Shown piece after piece: positions 7,474 to 15,842 of a DNA stretch of 64,000 nt. The notes under the pieces were generated by a model, which was not told the DNA's origin, did no database searches, and saw only the letters and a list, made by a program, of their open reading frames with translations. A program made the translations under genes and the position numbers. Origin of the DNA: Porphyromonas gulae DSM 15663 (GTDB lineage Bacteria; Bacteroidota; Bacteroidia; Bacteroidales; Porphyromonadaceae); assembly GCF_000378065.1 (NCBI RefSeq), contig NZ_KB899151.1, positions 25,785 through 89,784 of the forward strand, given 5' to 3'. Position 1 is the stretch's first letter. The number at the start of each line of letters is the position of its first letter.

Positions 7474-8886
7474 TTACCCTTCTACAACATCTCGGATACG
7501 ACCCAAAATATCCTGCTTGATGGCAGACAGATGCGCTCCCAATTCGCTCTCTGTCGGGAAAGAACCGTATGGATAGTCCTTGCCTTGGAAAGTATAGTGC
7601 ATCGAAGAGAACTTCACCCCTGCATCTACCGCCAAAGCGAGGTTGCTCCTCTTACTCGGCACACGGATACGGGAAAAACGGATACGAAAAACGATAGCAT
7701 GGGCATTCATCAGAATATCGAGCCTGTCTTCGGGCAAACGGGAGGTTAGTCCTTGGGAATATTCGTCTAAGCTGAACGTTTTGTCATCATCCCATATACT
7801 ATTCCCTTTTTCCTTGAGCATAAAATAAGAGATCTCTTGCTCGGCGAAAAACCGATTGACAGGTTGCAATGCCGCTATCAGTCGTTTGGCAAAATCGCGA
7901 TGGAAGCAGTTGTACACATCCATCCGGGCCTCCATCGAGACGGGGATGGGATTCGCGGCTCTTTTCTTCGCCCTGCGTTCGAGTATGGCCAACTCTTTGT
8001 CAAAATCGTCTGCTTCTTCGATGCTCTCCCCACGGGCTGCTTGGATACACGTGACGAGAGCCTCTTCCATACACTGCTCCATATAGGCGACGAACGGCTC
8101 TATCTGCCATATCTCGGCAGATGCACCCACGGAGGGCACTCCTCCTACTGCCACATCGGCACGATTCAGGGCAGACAAGTAGGCATTCTTATCCTTGCTG
8201 CGCACCACTATCATCGGATAGCCATACTTGGCAAGAATATAATTGACCAGCAGACGGGCGATTCGCCCGTTGCCGTCATCGAACGGATGAATGCGGATGA
8301 AGCGATAATGAAATACGGAAGCCAGGCGAATGGGCGACAGCTCCCCTGCCTCTTCCGCGCTTCGATACCAGTCCACGAGCTCCGCCATCAGTGCCGGTGT
8401 TTCCTCCGGAGAGGCATATTCGAAGCGTTCGCCCGTCACGGTTTTCACCGAGTTGGGTCGCGTTTTGTACTCTCCGGCGTGGATCACCACCGTATTCAAC
8501 AAGGGACACCCGGCTCCGTGCTTGGTATAATCCTCCCTCAAGAGCGTACGGTGCAGCTCCCGAATGAACCTTTCGGTCAGCGGACGTTCGGAAGAGGAGG
8601 CTTCCGCCTGTATCATCTTCAGGGCCACATTGTGGGCTTTCATCTCTTCCAAGTCTTTCATATCGGCCTCTTCCGCCACTTTCCCGAATAGCAGGAGCAG
8701 TTCCGTCTGGCCGTAAGTGAGGGTATTGCCCTCCATGTGGTTGGAGTTGTAGTTGAACTCCAGCATAAACTTACGGTCCAGCCGTCTCCGGTCTTCTTCT
8801 CTCATCGGGAGAAGAGAGCGCCACTCTGCGTACAATTTTTCGATCCTGTCCATCACCGCCATTGATTCGCCGGTTTCCCGAGCCAT
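7474..8886 (-). CDS. Fic family protein (AMP-transferase type)
   Basis: 470 residues. Fic enzymes usually transfer AMP from ATP to a hydroxyl side chain of a target protein. The core motif HPFDDGNGRIAR, at about residues 198-209, matches HxFx(D/E)GNGRxxR, with the catalytic His and the phosphate-binding loop intact. An inhibitory helix motif SNHMEGN at about residues 48-54 fits (S/T)xxxE(G/N) and would fold into the active site, so this is a class II, auto-inhibited Fic. The C-terminal 200 residues (from about 270) are an uncharacterised extension, perhaps for target recognition. ATG codons 8 and 11 residues in are alternative starts. It is transcribed divergently from the tsaC gene. Its target is unknown. 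Confidence 0.88.
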   Translation of the reverse strand: MARETGESMAVMDRIEKLYAEWRSLLPMREEDRRRLDRKFMLEFNYNSNHMEGNTLTYGQTELLLLFGKVAEEADMKDLEEMKAHNVALKMIQAEASSSERPLTERFIRELHRTLLREDYTKHGAGCPLLNTVVIHAGEYKTRPNSVKTVTGERFEYASPEETPALMAELVDWYRSAEEAGELSPIRLASVFHYRFIRIHPFDDGNGRIARLLVNYILAKYGYPMIVVRSKDKNAYLSALNRADVAVGGVPSVGASAEIWQIEPFVAYMEQCMEEALVTCIQAARGESIEEADDFDKELAILERRAKKRAANPIPVSMEARMDVYNCFHRDFAKRLIAALQPVNRFFAEQEISYFMLKEKGNSIWDDDKTFSLDEYSQGLTSRLPEDRLDILMNAHAIVFRIRFSRIRVPSKRSNLALAVDAGVKFSSMHYTFQGKDYPYGSFPTESELGAHLSAIKQDILGRIRDVVEG

Positions 8887-8906
8887 CGTTCATTTTATTA
8901 TTATAA

Positions 8907-8953
8907 CAAATGTAGGGCAAAAAGCATTGATACGGCAGATATTCATACTTTTG
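8907..8953. promoter_or_regulatory. Divergent promoters for fic (-) and tsaC (+)
   Basis: TACATTTG is read on the minus strand from 8914 to 8907, 21 bases before the fic ATG. TACTTTTG is read on the plus strand at 8946-8953, ahead of tsaC. Both match the Bacteroidota -7 element TAnnTTTG. The -33 boxes are not convincing by eye. Confidence 0.55.
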
Positions 8954-9012
8954 CCCGTGAAGGAGTGAGCGCACTCGGCTCTCTCGGGAAAAACAGAGAT
9001 TATACCATCGAT

Positions 9013-9588
9013 ATGCTCAACGATATTCAGAGAAGTGAAGCGAAGAAAGCCGCCGAAGTCATGCGCAAAGGCGGCATCATCCTTTACCCGACAGATACCA
9101 TTTGGGGAATAGGCTGCGATGCCACGAACGAGGAGGCCGTCCGGCGGATTTACCGGCTCAAAGAAAGAGCGGACAGCAAGAGCATGCTCGTCCTCATCGA
9201 TTCGGAAGCCAAGCTCCAAGGCCTTATGGACGAAGTGCCCGAGTTGGCCTGGGATCTGATCGAGCTGACGACCAAACCGCTGACCATCATCTATCCTCAG
9301 GCCAAAGGCGTGGCTCCGGCTCTCATCGCTTCGGACGGATCGCTGGGCATTCGCCTGACGCGCGAAGCCTTCTCTGCCGAGCTATGCAGGCTGATGCGCG
9401 TCCCCGTCGTGTCCACATCGGCCAATATCAGCGGCCGGCCCTCGGCACGGACTTTCGGCGAGATCGCTCCGGCCATCCTTGACGGTGTGGACTATATAGT
9501 GGAGTGCCGGCGCGAAGAGCCGGCCGGTCAGGCCTCTTCGATCATTCGACTCGGCACAAGGGGAGAAGTGGAGGTGATCCGCCAATGA
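9013..9588 (+). CDS. tsaC: L-threonylcarbamoyladenylate synthase (Sua5/YciO/YrdC family)
   Basis: 191 residues from ATG 9013. The enzyme makes threonylcarbamoyl-AMP from threonine, bicarbonate and ATP, the first step of the t6A37 modification of ANN-decoding tRNAs. The N-terminal GGIILYPTDTIWGIGCDA (about residues 20-37) is the conserved YrdC substrate pocket; K-R-A-D-S-K-S follows near 52-58, and STSANISGRPSA near 138-149 is the nucleotide-binding loop. It lacks the extra C-terminal Sua5 domain, so it has TsaC length. An in-frame ATG at 8965 would add 16 residues with no family match. The stop overlaps the start of the next gene (ATGA), so the two are coupled. Confidence 0.88.
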   Translation: MLNDIQRSEAKKAAEVMRKGGIILYPTDTIWGIGCDATNEEAVRRIYRLKERADSKSMLVLIDSEAKLQGLMDEVPELAWDLIELTTKPLTIIYPQAKGVAPALIASDGSLGIRLTREAFSAELCRLMRVPVVSTSANISGRPSARTFGEIAPAILDGVDYIVECRREEPAGQASSIIRLGTRGEVEVIRQ

Positions 9589-10991
9589 CACGGGTGCAGC
9601 TACACCGCCTGCGCTATCTGCTGGCAGATGTCTTCGGTATCGTAGCTTCCTATCTGAGCTACAATACGCTGCGTTACCTCACCGAAGGGCAAGGGCACAT
9701 ATACTCCACCCTGTCCGAATACCTCTTCAACGCCAAGAGCCTGTGGGTGGGGATCCTCTATCTGCTTTTCTGGCTCTCCCTCTTCGCCCTCTCAGGGTAC
9801 TACAACAAACCCGTAGCCAAAAGCCGAATATCCGAGCTGCTGACGACCGTGTCGTCGGTACTGGTCGGATCCGTCATCGTCTTCCTGCTGCTCGTGGTGG
9901 ACGACATCGTACACGACACGGCTCTCTATCTGCGGCTCTTCTTTATGATGGTGGCGACCGTGTTGCCGTGGGTGTATTTCCCCCGTCTGTGGGTGACGAC
10001 CTGGGGCATCAAAGAGCGGAAGCGGACAAAGGGCTATCATCGGGTGCTGCTCATCGGGAGCGGTACGATAGCCGAAGAGACGGCTTCGTGGCTACAGTCC
10101 GTAAGCGACATGGCCACCACGCGGCTCCACTTCGCTCCTCCGACGACGAGAGAGGGATTCGAGCAGTCGCTCAAGTCCTTCGCCTCGCTTGTCTCAGAAG
10201 CAGTACAGGAGAGCAAGCCCCATCAGATCATCCTCGCCGTGGACTGCCCCGATGCCAGCTTCATCAGCCTGCTCCTGTACCGGCTCTATCCCTTCCATAT
10301 GCCGGTATGCGTGCCGATGCGCAGCATGCTTTTCGCCGGAGCCAAAGTGAATGTACAGGGGATGAAAGGAGAGCCGATGGTGGACATGACGGCCACCAAT
10401 ATGAGCGAATGCGCCAAGAGCATCAAGTGGTTTTCCGACCGGCTGTTCTCCCTTCTGATGCTGATTCTGCTGATTCCGGTCTATGCCGTGATCGCCGTTC
10501 TGGTCAAGCGTTCGTCGAGAGGCCCCGTCTTCTTCGGGCAGGAGCGTATCGGACTTCACGGCCGGCCGTTTACGATCTATAAGTTCCGCACCATGTACCT
10601 CGATGCCGAGAAGGACGGCCCGAGCCTCAGCTTCGATGGCGATTCGCGGGTCACGCCCATCGGGCGCATCTTGCGCAAATACCGGATGGACGAATTGCCT
10701 CAGTTCTGGAATGTGCTTCGGGGCGATATGAGCTTCGTGGGGCCGCGCCCCGAACGGGCTTTCTACATCCGGCAGCTCGTGGAGCGTGCGCCCTACTACT
10801 ACCTGCTGCACAATGTCCGTCCGGGCATCACCTCTTGGGGCATGGTACGCTACGGCTATGCTTCTACCCTCGACGAGATGCTGGAACGCCTGCAATACGA
10901 TTTTCTGTACTACGAGAATATGAGCCTGAGGCTGGATCTCGAAGTACTGCTATATACCTGCCAAACGATTATTAAAGGATTGGGAAAATGA
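9585..10991 (+). CDS. Undecaprenyl-phosphate sugar-1-phosphate transferase (WbaP-like)
   Basis: 468 residues from ATG 9585; an upstream in-frame start at 9504 lies inside tsaC. The N-terminal half has four or so membrane segments (residues 5 to 120) and a nucleotide-binding-like middle domain. The C-terminal 200 residues are the bacterial sugar transferase domain: a membrane helix (about 285-305), FGQERIGLHGRPFTIYKFRT, then RMDELPQFWNVLRGDMSFVG with the catalytic Asp-Glu pair, and VRPGITSWG. Such enzymes start an O-antigen or capsule repeat unit by moving hexose-1-phosphate onto undecaprenyl phosphate. I recall that a WbaP homologue in P. gingivalis starts A-LPS and O-LPS synthesis, and this gene is a good candidate. 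It overlaps tsaC and the ClC gene by four bases at each end. Confidence 0.87.
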   Translation: MTRVQLHRLRYLLADVFGIVASYLSYNTLRYLTEGQGHIYSTLSEYLFNAKSLWVGILYLLFWLSLFALSGYYNKPVAKSRISELLTTVSSVLVGSVIVFLLLVVDDIVHDTALYLRLFFMMVATVLPWVYFPRLWVTTWGIKERKRTKGYHRVLLIGSGTIAEETASWLQSVSDMATTRLHFAPPTTREGFEQSLKSFASLVSEAVQESKPHQIILAVDCPDASFISLLLYRLYPFHMPVCVPMRSMLFAGAKVNVQGMKGEPMVDMTATNMSECAKSIKWFSDRLFSLLMLILLIPVYAVIAVLVKRSSRGPVFFGQERIGLHGRPFTIYKFRTMYLDAEKDGPSLSFDGDSRVTPIGRILRKYRMDELPQFWNVLRGDMSFVGPRPERAFYIRQLVERAPYYYLLHNVRPGITSWGMVRYGYASTLDEMLERLQYDFLYYENMSLRLDLEVLLYTCQTIIKGLGK

Positions 10992-12784
10992 AGGAAAAGG
11001 AAACGAGTCGCTACGGGTGGTTCTTGCGCTTCCTCCTTTGGCGCGAAAGGCACATCAACGAGAGGCTTTTTCTCATCATCTTGAGCCTCATCATCGGTAT
11101 CCTCTCGGCTTTTGCCGCCGTTCTGCTCAAGAATACGATACACATCATCCAGCACTTCGCATTCGATCGCATTCGCGAGACGAGCTATCTCTATCTCATT
11201 TTCCCCGTCGTGGGTATTCTGATCACGTGGCTGTTCGTGCGCTACGTGGTTCGGGACGACATCGGCCACGGGGTGACGAAGATCCTCTTTGCGATCTCCC
11301 AGCGCAAGAGCCGCATCAAGCCGCACAATATGTGGAGCTCGCTCGCAGCCAGTTCCATTACGATCGGCTTCGGCGGATCGGTCGGAGCCGAATCGCCTAT
11401 CGTGCTGACGGGGGCTGCCATCGGCTCCAACCTCGGCCGGCTCTTCCGCATGGAGCAGAAGACGCTGATGCTCCTCGTGGGGTGTGGTGCCGCAGGTGCC
11501 ATTTCGGGGATCTTCAAGGCTCCGATCACGGGGTTGGTATTCGTCATCGAAGTGCTCCTGCTGGATCTGACCATGTCGTCCGTGCTGCCGCTGCTGATCA
11601 GCTCGGTCAGTGCCGCCGCCGTATCCTATATTATCACGGGGCAGGGAGCCATGTTCAGCTTTACGCTCAACGATCCTTTTTCGATGGATCGCATCCCCTA
11701 TGCTCTGCTGCTGGGTGTATTCTGCGGACTGGTATCCTTCTACTTCTCCAAGATCATGTTCGTCTTCGAGAGCAAACTCAAGAGCTTCCCGCACTATCGC
11801 CAACGCTACCTCATATCGGCCTTTATCCTCTGCGGTCTGATCTTCCTTTTCCCTCCGCTATACGGTGAGGGCTACGATACGATCAATGCCCTGCTCGGCG
11901 GACAGTACAGCTCTCTGATGGATGGCAGCCTGTTCGAACCGTACTCCAATTCCTATTGGGTACTGTTCGTCTTCCTCGGATTCATCATCATCACGAAGGT
12001 GTTCGCCTCTGTGGCCACCAATTCGGGCGGAGGCTGCGGCGGACTCTTCGCGCCCAGTCTGTTCATGGGAGCACTGAGCGGATTCATCTTCGCCTATGCG
12101 CTGAACTTCTTCCCCTTCATCGACGTCTATCTGCCACAGAAAAACTTTGCTCTCCTCGGCATGGCCGGCGTGATGGCTGCCGTCATGCACGCACCGCTGA
12201 CGGGTATCTTCCTGATCGCCGAGCTGACCGGCGGATACAATCTTTTCCTACCGCTCATGCTCGTGAGCACGAGTTCGTACGCCACCATCCGCCTCTTCAT
12301 GCCGCACAGTATCTATTCGCTCCGTTTGGCACAGAAAGGGGAGTTGCTGACGCATCAGAAAGACAAGGCCGTGCTGACGCTTATGACGCTGGATGCGGTG
12401 ATAGAAAAGGACTTCGAACCGGTGAGACCCGATATGACGCTGGGGGATGTGGTACACGTCTTCGGTATCAGCCATCGCAATGTCTTCCCCGTCCTCGACG
12501 AGAACAACCTGCTGATGGGACTGGTACTGCTGGACAATATCCGCAATATCATGTTCCGGCCGGAGCTGTATGAGAGATTCAAGGTCAGCCGTTTCATGGT
12601 TTCCCCTCCGGCCAAAATAGTCAATACGATGTCCATGGAGACCATCATGCGGATCTTCGACGACACCAAAGCATGGAACCTGCCCGTCATTGACGAGCAG
12701 GGATGCTACCTCGGATTCGTATCCAAATCCAAGATCTTCAATTCTTACAGGGAGGTATTGGTGGAGACGTTCTCCGGCGATTGA
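10988..12784 (+). CDS. ClC-family chloride channel/antiporter with CBS domains
   Basis: 598 residues with 10 or more membrane segments over the first 440. Family signatures: GHGVTKILF in place of GSGIP, GSVGAESPIVLTGAAIGS with the gating Glu of the GxExP motif, and GGCGGLFAPSLFMGAL in place of GxFxP. Residues from about 460 form a pair of CBS domains (VEKDFEPVRPDMTLGDVVHVF and a second half ending VIDEQGCYLGFVSKSK), which often bind adenine nucleotides and tune activity. It is the third gene of a coupled operon with tsaC and the sugar transferase (ATGA overlap). The last 40 bases overlap the 3' end of the opposite-strand MscS gene. Confidence 0.88.
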   Translation: MKEKETSRYGWFLRFLLWRERHINERLFLIILSLIIGILSAFAAVLLKNTIHIIQHFAFDRIRETSYLYLIFPVVGILITWLFVRYVVRDDIGHGVTKILFAISQRKSRIKPHNMWSSLAASSITIGFGGSVGAESPIVLTGAAIGSNLGRLFRMEQKTLMLLVGCGAAGAISGIFKAPITGLVFVIEVLLLDLTMSSVLPLLISSVSAAAVSYIITGQGAMFSFTLNDPFSMDRIPYALLLGVFCGLVSFYFSKIMFVFESKLKSFPHYRQRYLISAFILCGLIFLFPPLYGEGYDTINALLGGQYSSLMDGSLFEPYSNSYWVLFVFLGFIIITKVFASVATNSGGGCGGLFAPSLFMGALSGFIFAYALNFFPFIDVYLPQKNFALLGMAGVMAAVMHAPLTGIFLIAELTGGYNLFLPLMLVSTSSYATIRLFMPHSIYSLRLAQKGELLTHQKDKAVLTLMTLDAVIEKDFEPVRPDMTLGDVVHVFGISHRNVFPVLDENNLLMGLVLLDNIRNIMFRPELYERFKVSRFMVSPPAKIVNTMSMETIMRIFDDTKAWNLPVIDEQGCYLGFVSKSKIFNSYREVLVETFSGD

Positions 12785-13743
12785 GCTTCCGCCACTTTGG
12801 GCTTCTCCGGGTGTTTGGGTGCGGAGTCGTGTATCGTAAGCTGCGGGAACGGGAATGGGATGCCGTCTCGGTTAAATTCGCGGTAGATCCGTTCGTTCAT
12901 ATCCCAGTAGACATTCCACAGGTCGTCCGTGGCGCACCACGCACGCGCCATCACTTTCACCGAACTGTCTGCCAATTCCTTCACCACGACCGTGGGGAGG
13001 GGATCTTTGATAATCCGCGGTTCCTCGTCGATCAGACGCAGCAGCAGTGCTTTCACCCGATCGAAGTCCTCGTTGTATTCGATCCCGATGATCCATTCGT
13101 TCCGACGCACCGCCATGCGGCTGTAGTTGATGATCACATTGCTGCTGAGTAAACCGTTGGGGATGAAGATGTACTTGTTCTCGAACGTCATCACCGTGGT
13201 GTGGAAAAGCGTCACGGCATCCACCACTCCCTCTACATTGTTGGAGACGATGTAGTCGCCCACTTTGAACGGTTTGGTCAGCAGCACGATCAGACCGCCG
13301 GCCAGATTCTGGAGCTGACCGCTCAGACCCATCCCGACAGCCACACCCACCGAAGCCAGCAAGGCTGCGAGCGAGACCGGTTGGAAACCCAATGTGGAGA
13401 TAATGATGACGATCAGCAGCACAAAGCCCCCGATATTGGCAAAGGAGCGCAGGAAGGTGCGCGCTGCCGGCTCGAACGAACGTCGAACCATGATCCGATC
13501 GAGCCACTTGATCAGGACGTTCAGCAGCAGCTTGCCCAGATAGAAAGCCACAATGGCAATAACCACCTTAATGCCGAAAGTCAGTGCCTTGCCGCCCCAC
13601 TGCGTGAGCAGCTCCGTCCACTGCGAAGGCTTGATCTCTTTGAGTTGCTTGATCGCTTCGGGCGAAACGACTTCTGCTATTTTATTCACTTTAGTTGTAT
13701 CAACGGGAAGATTTTGCAGTGGGAAAAAGATTTTCAGACCCAT
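12745..13743 (-). CDS. MscS-family small-conductance mechanosensitive channel
   Basis: 332 residues from ATG 13743 (MGLKIFFPLQNLPVDTTKVN). MscS channels open when the inner membrane is stretched and release solutes after osmotic downshock. There are three membrane segments (about residues 52-75, 95-120 and 127-150). The third is the pore helix, with the Gly/Ala-rich LLASVGVAVGMGLSGQLQNL, followed by the cytoplasmic beta domain FKVGDYIVSNNVEGVVDAV. A start at 13809 is also possible and would sit closer to the promoter-like element at 13830-13837. The open frame runs on to 14292 only as a shadow of the TPR gene. It converges on and overlaps the ClC gene. Confidence 0.87.
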   Translation of the reverse strand: MGLKIFFPLQNLPVDTTKVNKIAEVVSPEAIKQLKEIKPSQWTELLTQWGGKALTFGIKVVIAIVAFYLGKLLLNVLIKWLDRIMVRRSFEPAARTFLRSFANIGGFVLLIVIIISTLGFQPVSLAALLASVGVAVGMGLSGQLQNLAGGLIVLLTKPFKVGDYIVSNNVEGVVDAVTLFHTTVMTFENKYIFIPNGLLSSNVIINYSRMAVRRNEWIIGIEYNEDFDRVKALLLRLIDEEPRIIKDPLPTVVVKELADSSVKVMARAWCATDDLWNVYWDMNERIYREFNRDGIPFPFPQLTIHDSAPKHPEKPKVAEAQSPENVSTNTSL

Positions 13744-13829
13744 ACGATTCGTTACTTTTATGTCGTTAATAGAGGCGGAAAGGCCGGCCGATACGCTGTT
13801 GGCCGGCATGCTATCCGCACTGTCACGGA

Positions 13830-13837
13830 CAAAAATA
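13830..13837 (-). promoter_or_regulatory. Candidate promoter -7 element for the MscS gene
   Basis: TATTTTTG, read on the minus strand, matches TAnnTTTG. It lies 87 bases before the ATG at 13743 and 21 bases before the alternative start at 13809, and almost touches the start of the divergent TPR gene at 13846. Confidence 0.4.
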
Positions 13838-13845
13838 TAGAAATT

Positions 13846-14733
13846 ATGACGGATAGATTCCTGCGCATCCTTCGGCTTTCGGCCCTTTGCCTGCTCTTTT
13901 CGGCCCTTCTGCCGCCACTCTTCGGACAGCCAACCACCACCCGACAGGACAGCCTGCCGGCAGACTACACACGGCTCATCGACCGCTCCTTCGAAGCCCT
14001 CGGACAGGGCAACCTCGAGCTGGCCGAGCAAGCTCTCCGTCAGGCCATCAAAGCCTATCCCGACTTGCCCTCCGGCTATGCCCTGATGAACAACCTCGGT
14101 GCCATCCAGCAGAGACAGGGCAAGCTGGAAGAAGCTCTGCTCACCTACAGCGCAGCCCTGCAAAAACTCCCCGACGACAAGCTCCTGCGCACGAACAGAG
14201 CCATGCTCCTGACCGAAATGGGACGGACGGACGAAGCTATCTTCGACTACAACGAACTGCTCAGGGCAGAGCCGGACAACGAGATCTTCCACTACGGCAG
14301 AGCCATGCTCTACCTGGCCAAAGGAATGTACGGCGATGCCGAGTCGGATCTGGAGGAAATCCTGCGCGTCAATGACTCCTCGCTCAAAGCCCGTCTCGGC
14401 ATCGCCCTGGTGGCAACGATGAAAGGCGAATACGACAAAGCCGAACGGCTCTACAACTACGTGATAGACAAACTCCCGAAAAATGCCGCAGCCTACGAAG
14501 GGCGCGCTCGCCTCTTCCTGAACAAAGGAATGAAAGGCTACGCCCTGCGCGACATCAACAAAGCCTTCGAATACGCCACACCGCCTGCCGCCTCCCTCTT
14601 CGTGCTGCGAGGCGAGATCAACGCCGCCATAGGCGACAAGAAAGCGGCGGCCGAGGATTATGCCGCAGCCGAGAGTCGCGGCTATAGCAAGGAGAGCCTC
14701 GACGTCCTACGCGCAGCCCTCCGCAAACAGTAA
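13846..14733 (+). CDS. Exported tetratricopeptide-repeat protein
   Basis: 295 residues from ATG 13846. The first 27 residues are a signal peptide (basic start MTDRFLRILR, hydrophobic core, cleavage near LFGQ). The rest is a run of about six TPR units; typical ones are LEEALLTYSAALQKLPDDKL and TDEAIFDYNELLRAEPDN. TPR proteins hold other proteins, and here that would be in the periplasm. The longer open frame from 13201 is the reverse of the MscS gene. No operon partner is evident, and the next gene is over 150 bases away. Function unknown. Confidence 0.85.
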   Translation: MTDRFLRILRLSALCLLFSALLPPLFGQPTTTRQDSLPADYTRLIDRSFEALGQGNLELAEQALRQAIKAYPDLPSGYALMNNLGAIQQRQGKLEEALLTYSAALQKLPDDKLLRTNRAMLLTEMGRTDEAIFDYNELLRAEPDNEIFHYGRAMLYLAKGMYGDAESDLEEILRVNDSSLKARLGIALVATMKGEYDKAERLYNYVIDKLPKNAAAYEGRARLFLNKGMKGYALRDINKAFEYATPPAASLFVLRGEINAAIGDKKAAAEDYAAAESRGYSKESLDVLRAALRKQ

Positions 14734-14826
14734 AAGAAAAGGCCGGAAAGACAAGAAGCCCGCGCTGCTCTTCAGGGTGGATTCTGCCTGTACACTTTGT
14801 CTGCTGATGACACAGGTGAAAAGCAT

Positions 14827-14834
14827 TACATTTG
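14827..14834 (+). promoter_or_regulatory. Candidate promoter -7 element for the small membrane protein
   Basis: TACATTTG fits TAnnTTTG. It leaves only about 5 bases before an ATG at 14848 but a normal leader before the ATG at 14896, which favours the later start. Confidence 0.4.
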
Positions 14835-14895
14835 TAATCATCAAAGGATGAAAAGCAACTTAATTGCAAAAAATCTTTTTAGCGGGCTTATTATC

Positions 14896-15078
14896 ATGGA
14901 TAAATCGCAACTAAGTAAACTCAGAAAAAGGTTTTCCCTGTATCTGCTTGTGGGAATAGCCTTATACCTTTTCAAGGTAATCAATTTCGATTCTTATTGG
15001 GGAATATCTTTTTTCGTTTTATGGTCGATAGGCCTTTTAGCGGCCGTGATCAGTGCCATTAAATCCCCCAAAAGCTAA
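14896..15078 (+). CDS. Small two-helix membrane protein
   Basis: 60 residues from ATG 14896 (MDKSQLSKLRKRF); a start at 14848 would add 16. A basic N-terminal helix is followed by two membrane segments, YLLVGIALYLFKVI and YWGISFFVLWSIGLLAAVIS, and a short basic tail. The pattern (a basic Arg/Lys-Phe stretch, then two helices, with a Trp at the start of the second) resembles the 2TM domain family of small Bacteroidota membrane proteins, but the match is loose. The codon use and a promoter-like element upstream support a real gene. Function unknown. Confidence 0.6.
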   Translation: MDKSQLSKLRKRFSLYLLVGIALYLFKVINFDSYWGISFFVLWSIGLLAAVISAIKSPKS

Positions 15079-15239
15079 TTGCATCGTCATAGGTGATCGA
15101 TCATCGGGGGTGTGTCGAAATAATCTTTCGGCACACCCTCTTTGTCATTGAATCCGGCTATGAGGACAACAAAATAAAGAGGGAGAGACAAAATTTCCTT
15201 TTTGTTTCTCCCTCACTTAATAATGCAGTTTGCCTTCTG

Positions 15240-15368
15240 CTATCTCTTCTCGAACTTGGCCGAGTAGCTGCCGATGCGCAGCACATAGACGCCCATGGGC
15301 AGTGAGGCAATGTCGATGCACAGTTTCTCGCTATCCACCGTCCGAGCCGATACCCGACGACCACGCAT
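15240..15368 (-). pseudogene. Orphan T9SS type A sorting-domain fragment
   Basis: Read on the minus strand, the last 42 codons before a TAG at 15240 give MRGRRVSARTVDSEKL, then CIDIASLPMGVYVLRI and a basic end AKFEKR. This is the pattern of a type IX secretion C-terminal domain: NGR-like turn, Leu-Pro-x-Gly-x-Tyr-x-Leu-Arg-Ile, and a final Lys-rich strand. A stop codon (TGA) lies five codons upstream, so no secreted protein is attached. It looks like the last exon-sized scrap of a deleted T9SS cargo gene. Confidence 0.6.
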
Positions 15369-15588
15369 ATTTCTTTTGATTCATGCGCTGCAAAGGTAGC
15401 AGCAATAAGAAGAAAAGCGAATAAATTCAGGATAAACGAATTGAAGCCGAACAGGAGGAATAAACAACGGCCGAACCTTCGGATTTCTTTGCTTTCCCGA
15501 TATAGGAAGTATCCGTACCTTCGTGTTCGGCTGTGGCGACAGTCCATGCAGAGAATTAAGAAACGATTGTAGGCTGTTTCTTGCTCCC

Positions 15589-15752
15589 TGCACGATGCAG
15601 GAAGCCGTTGTCAGCTGACAATCACTCCGTGCACGATGCAGGAAGCTGTCGTCACGTGACAATCACGTCCTGCACGATGCAGGAAACGATTGTCAGCCGA
15701 CAATCGTTTCGCGCACGGCTGTTTTGACCTTTCGTCGCCTGACAATGCTTAT
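15589..15752 (+). repeat. 41-nt tandem repeat with internal palindromes
   Basis: TGCACGATGCAGGAA occurs at 15589, 15630 and 15671, exactly 41 bases apart. A decayed fourth copy starts at 15712. Each unit also contains a palindrome centred about 25 bases later (TTGTCAGCTGACAA, GTCACGTGAC, TTGTCAGCCGACAA). The array ends about 90 bases before the DUF6261 start codon. Minisatellite-bearing MITEs are known in P. gingivalis, but I cannot say whether this belongs to one. Confidence 0.8.
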
Positions 15753-15842
15753 ATAAAAGCTGTTTCAGGGGGCAGTGTCACTTGACACTGCTACCAATAA
15801 CAGATTAATAATCAATCAAATACAACAAAAAAAGAAACACAA

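Larger units (their letters stand above)
15079..15842. other. 764-base intergenic region with a gene remnant and tandem repeats
   Basis: The region holds a T9SS sorting-domain fragment (15240-15368) and a 41-nt tandem repeat (15589-15752). It also carries a hairpin with arms GCAGTGTCA/TGACACTGC at 15772-15791, just before the DUF6261 gene. I see no intact gene or tRNA in it. Confidence 0.7.

Noticed and set aside
15158..15547. A 129-residue minus-strand ORF
   Set aside because: The frame carrying T9SS sorting-domain residues is a different one; this ORF is a shadow.
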